Assembly: GCA_947627345.1 (NCBI GenBank)
Contig: CANQVS010000006.1
Coordinates: 18,398 to 82,397, forward strand
Source of the DNA: an uncultured Clostridia bacterium
GTDB lineage: Bacteria > Bacillota > Clostridia > Oscillospirales > Acutalibacteraceae
Direction: 5' to 3'
Length of the DNA: 64,000 nt
Shown here: positions 59,025-64,000 of the stretch, in pieces
Position numbering within the stretch: position 1 is the first letter of the stretch
Layout of the letters: every line of letters starts with the position of its first letter
Notes under the pieces: model-generated
What the model saw: the letters and a program-made list of their open reading frames with translations, nothing else
The model's database searches: none
Told to the model about the DNA's origin: nothing
Position numbers and translations under genes: made by a program

Positions 59025-60020
59025 ATGAAAATTTTAAAAAGCTCATTAAGTGTTGTTTTATGCTGTATTATCCTTATGGGCGTTGCTGTCTTGTCGCCGA
59101 TAAGCGCGGGCGCTAAGGCAAGACCTAAACTGAATAAAACTAAAATTTCAATTAAGGTTGGAAAAACTTATACACTTAAATTGAAAAATGCCAAAGCAAA
59201 AAAGGTAAAATGGATAAGTTCAAAAAAGTCAATTGCGACTGTAAGTAAAAAGGGTAAAGTCACGGCAAAAAATATCGGCACCGCAACCGTAACAGCTAAA
59301 TATAAAAGTAAAAAATATAAGTGTAAAGTTGCCGTTAAGCCGAAAAGAATTTTATTTTCAAAATCATTCACAGTCTATACAAACGATACGATTAAACTGA
59401 CATGCACATCTGCTGTTAAAAAATGGAAAACTTCTAATAAAAATATTGCTACTATAAACAATAGCGGTGTAGTAAAAGGGAAAAAGGCGGGAAAGGTAAC
59501 CATAACAGCTATATGTTATAACGGCTATGAGGCGAGAGGTACTGTAAAGGTTCTCAATCCTTATTCAGAAATGAAAAAATATATTAACAAAAACGGTAAA
59601 AGTGATACTGACGGATGTAAATATATTTCTTATGCATATGACGATTACTATTTTGATGTGACATATGACCCACAAAATAAAAACTTTCAATTCGCGGGAT
59701 ACTATCAAGGCTCAAACGGTTCATATTTGGTTTCTATGAAAATATCAGAAAGCGGAACATCAAAACCTTCGGTAATTTCAATGTATGAGTCGTCAGATAG
59801 TGAGGAATATTATGTAGCTTTATCAACTTTAACCGCAAGTTCATACACATCGAAAACAAACCTCAATTTTACAATTGATTCCGGAAATGTCACTAATACC
59901 GATTATGTAAATCAGATGAGCAATGCTTTGCTTCATGATTCATTTGCAGGCTGGAAAACCATTCTCTCAAATCACCTCAGTATGAAACTGTCATCAATCG
60001 GATTTGCAAAATATAAATAA
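59025..60020 (+). CDS. Secreted protein with two bacterial Ig-like (Big_2) domains
   Basis: A 331-residue exported protein. A signal peptide (residues 1 to ~29) is followed by two Big_2 domains. The first (KTYTLKLKNAKAKKVKWISS, then KKSIATVSKKGKVTAKNIGT) covers about 40-110. The second (VYTNDTIKLTCTSAVKKWKT, then NIATINNSGVVKGKKAGKV) covers about 115-180. A third region of about 150 residues is rich in Tyr/Ser and unrecognised. The strongly Lys-rich domains are typical of gut Firmicutes. There is no anchor motif. The start is ATG 59025, 7 bases after AAAGGTGAG; the GTG at 59013 overlaps that site. Confidence 0.86.
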   Translation: MKILKSSLSVVLCCIILMGVAVLSPISAGAKARPKLNKTKISIKVGKTYTLKLKNAKAKKVKWISSKKSIATVSKKGKVTAKNIGTATVTAKYKSKKYKCKVAVKPKRILFSKSFTVYTNDTIKLTCTSAVKKWKTSNKNIATINNSGVVKGKKAGKVTITAICYNGYEARGTVKVLNPYSEMKKYINKNGKSDTDGCKYISYAYDDYYFDVTYDPQNKNFQFAGYYQGSNGSYLVSMKISESGTSKPSVISMYESSDSEEYYVALSTLTASSYTSKTNLNFTIDSGNVTNTDYVNQMSNALLHDSFAGWKTILSNHLSMKLSSIGFAKYK

Positions 60021-60043
60021 AATACAAAAAATAAATAACCAAA

Positions 60044-60086
60044 AAAACTCCACTCTATCCAAAACGGATAGGGTGGAGTTTTATTA
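60044..60086. terminator. Bidirectional terminator between the Ig-like and XRE genes
   Basis: A long stem AAAACTCCACtCTATCC/GGATAGgGTGGAGTTTT, with A/T-rich flanks, between convergent genes. Confidence 0.9.
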
Positions 60087-60122
60087 TAAGCCGAAACATA
60101 ATGTAAATAAACTTTACTGAAA

Positions 60123-60413
60123 TTATTTGTGCTCGTCAAAGTATTTAAGCAAATTATAGATTAACTCAATTTCGCTTTTACTATAATCGTTAAGAACAAT
60201 ATTTCTTTTGCTGTCAATCCCTAATAAATAATCTGTTGAAACATGAAACAGTTTAGCAAGCGCCACAACATAATGAGTAGTTGGAGTAGATAGCCCCATT
60301 TCCCATGCATTTACCGAGCTTCTGGTAACATCAAGTTTTTTTGCTAATTGGGATTGGGAATAACCGGCATCTTCACGTAAAGTTTTTATCATATCATAAA
60401 GCACGGGTATCAC
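60123..60413 (-). CDS. XRE family transcriptional regulator
   Basis: A 96-residue DNA-binding protein. The helix-turn-helix is SQSQLAKKLDVTRSSVNAWE (residues ~19-38), followed by the Cro/CI-type helix with TPTTHYVVALAKLFHVSTDY and LLGID. A short C-terminal helix may mediate dimers. It is divergent from the Gtr cassette, whose promoter lies 61 bases upstream, with an inverted repeat between them that could be its operator. The nature of the signal is unknown. Confidence 0.9.
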   Translation of the reverse strand: MIPVLYDMIKTLREDAGYSQSQLAKKLDVTRSSVNAWEMGLSTPTTHYVVALAKLFHVSTDYLLGIDSKRNIVLNDYSKSEIELIYNLLKYFDEHK

Positions 60414-60416
60414 CTC

Positions 60417-60457
60417 TTGATAATTATATCTTACGTAGATAGATAATTAATTATCAA
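60417..60457. promoter_or_regulatory. Inverted repeat between XRE gene and cassette promoter (putative operator)
   Basis: A perfect 10-bp inverted repeat TTGATAATTA (60417-60426) and TAATTATCAA (60448-60457), spaced by 21 bases that include the palindrome TACGTA flanked by ATCT/AGAT. It lies between the XRE start (60413) and the TTGACA at 60474, where an XRE repressor could control both its own gene and the cassette. Confidence 0.5.
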
Positions 60458-60473
60458 TATATGTATATTTTAA

Positions 60474-60502
60474 TTGACAAATTAATTTGATTATTATATA
60501 AT
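60474..60502 (+). promoter_or_regulatory. Perfect-consensus sigma-A promoter of the Gtr cassette
   Basis: TTGACA - 17 bases - TATAAT, about 98 bases before the TTG start of the first gene. Confidence 0.9.
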
Positions 60503-60600
60503 ACTTTTGAAAAAATGTTGTTAATTAGGAGTATGAGTATAAAGTTGTATTAATTAACACAGTTTTTCAGCTTGAGGTTAATTAAAAGGGAATGATAAAA

Positions 60601-61311
60601 TTGGATAAACTATTTATTGTAATGCCTGCCTATAATGAAGAAGAGAATATAAAACAAACATTGGATGAGTGGTATCCTGTAATATTAAAGTATTCTGAAA
60701 ACCCGGAATCGAGGTTGGTTATAGTTGATGATGGCAGTAAAGATAATACATATAAAATTATGCAGGAGTATGCAAAAACCCACCCTCTGTTTATACCTCT
60801 TACAAAGCCTAACGGCGGACACGGCACAACTGTTTGGTTTGCATATGATTATGCTTTAAAGAATGGAGCAGATTGGATTTTCCAAACGGATTCTGATGGA
60901 CAGACTAATCCTGAAGAGTTTGATAAATTTTGGGATGAACGTAATGATTTTGAAGGGATTTTTGGGTATAGAAAAGCACGGGGTGATGGGAAATCCCGCG
61001 CTTTTGTGGAAAAGGTAGTTTGCCGACTTGTAAAACATTATTTTGGCGTAAAAGTTCCTGATGCAAATGCACCATTTAGATTAATGAAAGCAGAAAAACT
61101 AAAAAATTATTTATACAAATTAAATCCTGATTATAATTTACCAAATATTATGATTACGACATATTTTAAATATTATAACGAAAAAATTAACTTTCAAACT
61201 ATATCTTTTAAGCCTCGTGAAAGGGGAACAAATTCAATTAATTTAAAGAAAATTGTTAAAATTGGCAACCAAGCTATTAAGGAATTTAAAACTTTAAAAA
61301 GAGAAATTTAG
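60601..61311 (+). CDS. Family 2 glycosyltransferase (GtrB/dolichol-phosphate-mannose-synthase type)
   Basis: A 236-residue GT2 enzyme. The nucleotide-binding start is LFIVMPAYNEEENIKQTLDE. The acidic motif is IVDDGSKDNT, and the metal-binding motif is FQTDSDGQTNPEEF. No C-terminal membrane helices are seen, unlike typical GtrB, so the lipid-linked product may come from a soluble or peripheral enzyme. ATG 60592 is right next to AAGGGA, so TTG 60601 (9 bases after) is preferred. It is the first of three genes: GT2, GtrA, and a GtrII-like protein. Confidence 0.85.
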   Translation: MDKLFIVMPAYNEEENIKQTLDEWYPVILKYSENPESRLVIVDDGSKDNTYKIMQEYAKTHPLFIPLTKPNGGHGTTVWFAYDYALKNGADWIFQTDSDGQTNPEEFDKFWDERNDFEGIFGYRKARGDGKSRAFVEKVVCRLVKHYFGVKVPDANAPFRLMKAEKLKNYLYKLNPDYNLPNIMITTYFKYYNEKINFQTISFKPRERGTNSINLKKIVKIGNQAIKEFKTLKREI

Positions 61312-61355
61312 ATATGTTTTTATATTATAAAAGGAAGTTTGTATGGAGATATAAT

Positions 61356-61778
61356 ATGGAAAAAGTAAAGAAATTTTATTTAAAGTATAAAAGCATTTTT
61401 GCTTATTTATTTTTCGGTGTATGTACCACGATTTTAAATTGGGCAGTATATTTTTTATGTTATGATACTTTTACAATATCTAATATTATTTCAACGATTA
61501 TTGCGTGGATAATAGCTGTAGCGTTTGCATTTGTCACCAATAAGTTATGGGTTTTCAATAGTAAATTATTTGATAAGAAAACAGTGTTTTATGAAATATG
61601 TTCATTTACAGTTGCACGTTTAGCAACAGGTGTGTTGGATGTAATAATAATGTTTTTGGCTGTTGATATTTTTTCTATGAATTCAAATATATGGAAGTTA
61701 CTTTCAAATATCATTGTTATAATATTGAACTATATATTTAGTAAATTATATATATTTAACAAAAACAATATAAAATAA
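61356..61778 (+). CDS. GtrA family membrane protein (putative lipid-linked sugar flippase)
   Basis: A 140-residue protein with four membrane helices, of the GtrA family. In phage serotype conversion, GtrA is thought to flip bactoprenol-linked glucose. The start of the domain is IFAYLFFGVCTTILNWAVYF, with AFVTNKLWVF in the second helix region and NYIFSKLYIF in the last. The frame is open from 61314, but ATG 61356 follows GGAG. It sits between the GT2 and GtrII-like genes. Confidence 0.92.
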   Translation: MEKVKKFYLKYKSIFAYLFFGVCTTILNWAVYFLCYDTFTISNIISTIIAWIIAVAFAFVTNKLWVFNSKLFDKKTVFYEICSFTVARLATGVLDVIIMFLAVDIFSMNSNIWKLLSNIIVIILNYIFSKLYIFNKNNIK

Positions 61779-61817
61779 TTAATAAAAATGGATTTACATT
61801 TTTAAGGGGGACTATAT

Positions 61818-63413
61818 TTGATACAGAATATTAAAAAAATTGATTGGCAAAACTTTAGGAAAGACTCATTTTTAAAATCAAGATTATTCTTTTCAATGTT
61901 AACGACCTATTTATTAGGAGTAATAGCTCATGCTTATGGATTTTTACATAATAATATATCACATGATTCCGTAACTCACTTTTATAGCGGAGGTTTTTTT
62001 GAGGGTATTAATTTGTGGAAAGTAGAACTTGGGAGATGGTTTGTTCCCATTTACAGAGGAATTACATCTACATATTTAATTATGCCTTGGTTTATTTCTA
62101 TAATTGCCTTTTTCTGGATTGGATTATCGGTTTATTTCTGTGTAAAGATGTTTAACATTAAAAATAGATTAATAATAGTTGTTATGTCATCCTTTATGGT
62201 TATAAACTTAACTGTTACTACCCAGATAGCTACTTATATTCATGAGTTCGATGTAAATATGTTTGCACTGTTTTTAGCAGTATTGTCCTCATACATTTTA
62301 ACTTCCTCGAAAATGAAGTTTAGGTATTGTATGTGTGGTCTGTCATTAACAATAGTACTTGGAATTTATCAAAGTTACATTTCTGCTTTTTTAGTTTTAG
62401 TTATGTTTTATTATATTTTAAAACTTATGAATGGAGAAAAAGTTAAGTTAGTATTATCTAATGCTTTCAAAATATTATTGACATTGATATGTAGTGCTGT
62501 AGCATATTTTATATTATGTAGATTGTTTTGTCTGTTGTATAATACAAGTTTAGAATCCTCAACAGGAAATAGCCTAACGAATGCAACTGATCTTATAAGT
62601 GGCGGACTAATAAAAATTATAAAAAACATTATAGGGGCATACCAAGATTGTATTAGAAACTTATTTCCGCCGGTTTCTATTACTCCTCTATATATAGTGG
62701 AGATAATATCAGTTATTATTGCATTAATTGCATTAATTTCTTTTATTTATCTTTTAATTAGAAAAAAATTATCTATAATAAATAAAATAAGTGTTTTAAT
62801 AATTACTGCTTTTATCCCTTTTGCAATGAATGTAGCGTGTTTCTTTAATAGTTGGACACATACATTAATGCACTATTCATTTTGTTTCTATTATATTATT
62901 ATAATAATTATAATCTGGAAATTTATAAAAACAGATAGTAAAGAACTTTATGTTAAAAAATTAAAAACATATTTTAAAGGCCTTGCTATAGTTGGATTAT
63001 TTATATTAATTTTTAATAATATTAAAGTTGCAAATGTTTTATATACAGAAAAAGAACTCCAATTTAATGCAACATTATCTCAAATGACAAATGTTGTAGA
63101 TGATTTGCGTAATACCGATGGCTTTAATAGCAAAAGCACAGAGGTTGCCTTTATTGGAACAAGCTCATCTTATGATAAAGTTGAACCTTTTGATGAGTTT
63201 AGTAATCTTTGGGCATTTAAGCCGGTAATTATTCAATCTCATACTGCACCCTATTATTTTAAATATGTATTGAACTATAATTTAAATGTTTCAGATGATA
63301 AAAAGACAGAAAATATTTCAAAGAATAAGGCAGTAAAAAATATGCCTGAATATCCAAATAAAGGATATATTAAATTTGTTGGCGATACGTTAGTAGTAAA
63401 GTTAAGCCAGTAA
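61818..63413 (+). CDS. GtrII-type glucosyltransferase domain membrane protein
   Basis: A 531-residue membrane protein with about ten helices and a C-terminal soluble segment of about 130 residues. It fits the glucosyl transferase GtrII (serotype-conversion) family: an extracytoplasmic N-terminal loop with NISHDSVTHFYSGGF and WKVELGRWFVPIYRGIT, then clusters of helices with YIHEFDVNMFALFLAVLSSY. It would transfer the lipid-linked sugar to a surface glycan outside the membrane. The start is TTG 61818 after GGGGGA. Codon use is very AT-rich compared with the housekeeping operons. Confidence 0.85.
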   Translation: MIQNIKKIDWQNFRKDSFLKSRLFFSMLTTYLLGVIAHAYGFLHNNISHDSVTHFYSGGFFEGINLWKVELGRWFVPIYRGITSTYLIMPWFISIIAFFWIGLSVYFCVKMFNIKNRLIIVVMSSFMVINLTVTTQIATYIHEFDVNMFALFLAVLSSYILTSSKMKFRYCMCGLSLTIVLGIYQSYISAFLVLVMFYYILKLMNGEKVKLVLSNAFKILLTLICSAVAYFILCRLFCLLYNTSLESSTGNSLTNATDLISGGLIKIIKNIIGAYQDCIRNLFPPVSITPLYIVEIISVIIALIALISFIYLLIRKKLSIINKISVLIITAFIPFAMNVACFFNSWTHTLMHYSFCFYYIIIIIIIWKFIKTDSKELYVKKLKTYFKGLAIVGLFILIFNNIKVANVLYTEKELQFNATLSQMTNVVDDLRNTDGFNSKSTEVAFIGTSSSYDKVEPFDEFSNLWAFKPVIIQSHTAPYYFKYVLNYNLNVSDDKKTENISKNKAVKNMPEYPNKGYIKFVGDTLVVKLSQ

Positions 63414-63449
63414 TTTATATTTTACTTATATTGTCATATCTTAATCACA

Positions 63450-63484
63450 ACAACTGACCTCGTTAAGCGAGGTCAGTTGTTATA
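63450..63484 (+). terminator. Terminator after the Gtr cassette
   Basis: A 13-bp stem ACAACTGACCTCG/CGAGGTCAGTTGT with a TTAAG loop and a moderately T-rich tail. Confidence 0.75.
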
Positions 63485-63502
63485 TAGCCTTATATAATAA
63501 AA

Positions 63503-63540
63503 AGCAGAGTAGAAAATCTACTCTGCTATCGTATTTTTTG
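63503..63540. terminator. Terminator of the rubrerythrin gene
   Basis: An 11-bp stem AGCAGAGTAGA/TCTACTCTGCT with an AAA loop; on the minus strand it is followed by TTTTTATTATATAA. It lies about 70 bases past the rubrerythrin stop. Confidence 0.85.
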
Positions 63541-63608
63541 GTCTTTAAAAATACGTTTATATGCGGAATTCAGGTCTTTCATTAAAAAGAAACATTATAA
63601 GACACTAA

Positions 63609-64000
63609 TTAAAAATATCTCTTTAAAAGGCCTGCAAAGCCTGCGCCGTGTCTTGCTTCGTCCTTAGCCATTTCGTGAACTGTATCGTGGATAGCATCAA
63701 GACCTGCCGCCTTTGCTCTTTTAGCAAGGTCAAATTTACCTTCGCAAGCGCCTGCTTCAGCCTCAGCGCGCATCTCAAGATTTTTCTTTGTGGAATCTGT
63801 TACGACTTCGCCTAAAAGCTCCGCGAATTTAGCGGCGTGGACTGCCTCTTCCATCGCATATTTCTCAAAAGCGGCAGAAATTTCAGGATAGCCCTCTCTG
63901 TCAGCAACTCTTGCCATAGCAAGATACATACCTACTTCACTGCACTCTCCGTTAAAATTGTCGCGTAAATCGTTAATAATAACCTCGCTGACGCCCTGAG
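63609..64000 (-). CDS. Rubrerythrin-type ferritin-like protein (N terminus cut by window edge)
   Basis: At least 130 C-terminal residues of a four-helix diiron protein. The open frame continues to the right edge (it reads [20 protein letters not shown] before the first internal Met). The ferritin-like motifs [17 protein letters not shown] ([20 protein letters not shown]) and [15 protein letters not shown] supply the Glu/His iron ligands. No rubredoxin domain is visible at the C terminus, so any rubredoxin part would be N-terminal and off-window (reverse-rubrerythrin arrangement). Such proteins reduce peroxide in anaerobes. The first ATG inside the window (63929) is not the true start. Confidence 0.88.
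   Translation of the reverse strand, partial: QGVSEVIINDLRDNFNGECSEVGMYLAMARVADREGYPEISAAFEKYAMEEAVHAAKFAELLGEVVTDSTKKNLEMRAEAEAGACEGKFDLAKRAKAAGLDAIHDTVHEMAKDEARHGAGFAGLLKRYF

Noticed and set aside
60123..63413. Prophage carrying the Gtr cassette
   Set aside because: No integrase, structural, lysis or replication genes are present; only the cassette, one XRE regulator and a repeat-rich tRNA locus.

Overview
The window is a chromosomal segment of a low-GC Gram-positive bacterium of the class Clostridia, most likely a gut Ruminococcaceae/Oscillospiraceae relative. The evidence is the gene content and order (mltG, U32 peptidase, alaS; M50 protease, scpA, scpB, DUF2953, ytfJ, D,D-carboxypeptidase, rluB; ruvCAB to ecfA1A2T to truA), strong AGGAGG ribosome binding sites, TTGACA-17-TATAAT promoters, secreted BspA-type leucine-rich-repeat proteins, a dockerin module, a folT tetrahydrofolate riboswitch, and sporulation-type genes (ytfJ, DUF2953). 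No rRNA, CRISPR array, transposase, integrase or recognisable prophage structural gene was seen.

Layout. 1-6.5 kb: tail of an unidentified gene, then DJ-1/PfpI protein, 5-formyl-THF cyclo-ligase, MltG, a U32 tRNA-hydroxylation-type protein and AlaS. 6.6-8.8 kb: an orphan signal-peptide ORF, a secreted LRR protein, and rpmB on the minus strand. 8.9-14 kb: one operon for membrane proteolysis, chromosome segregation (ScpA/ScpB), spore-type proteins, peptidoglycan trimming and rRNA pseudouridylation. 14.2-17.4 kb: three biotin-dependent carboxyltransferase genes in the order of the transcarboxylase 12S, 1.3S and 5S subunits. 17.5-22 kb: K+ channel, TmcAL, acetate kinase, small membrane proteins and Lgt. 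22-25.7 kb: LRR-dockerin protein and a polar amino-acid ABC transporter. 25.7-28.9 kb: a triple ~104-bp hairpin repeat, a YihY protein, an FMN riboswitch with ribU, and a THF riboswitch with folT. 28.8-35.3 kb: a minus-strand surface-polymer operon (YfhO, M20 peptidase, DUF975, GT2, LicD). 35.4-42.7 kb: YfbR nucleotidase, LCP ligase, a GH13-DUF1653 fusion, DUF2804, a lipoprotein and an O-antigen-ligase-type protein. 42.9-55.6 kb: a long housekeeping run (ruvC, ruvA, ruvB, glmM, methyltransferase, ecfA1, ecfA2, ecfT, truA, DUF5711, cvpA, pgsA, clpE). 55.7-64 kb: a phosphoribosyltransferase, then an AT-rich accessory zone with tRNA-Gly(TCC) and 187-bp repeats built from its 3' end, an AIM24 protein, an Ig-like surface protein, an XRE regulator beside a GtrB/GtrA/GtrII-type glucosylation cassette, and a truncated rubrerythrin.

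How they fit together. The two riboswitch-controlled S-components (RibU for riboflavin, FolT for folate) sit in the same window as the shared ECF energising module EcfA1-EcfA2-EcfT, so vitamin uptake is encoded as a group II ECF system in three places. Surface-glycopolymer functions recur (YfhO/GT2/LicD operon, LCP, O-antigen-ligase-like protein, Gtr cassette). Acetate kinase is divergent from TmcAL, which in characterised bacteria activates acetate for tRNA acetylation.

The least explained sequences are the tRNA-Gly-derived 187-bp tandem units (58.4-58.9 kb, with a relic at 56.9 kb), the three tandem ~104-bp hairpin repeats at 25.7-26.0 kb, hairpins that enclose the start region of the carboxypeptidase gene and the ribosome binding site of the DUF378 gene, and the regulator-operator-cassette arrangement at 60.1-63.4 kb. 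All functional calls come from reading the sequence and family knowledge; no database search was run.
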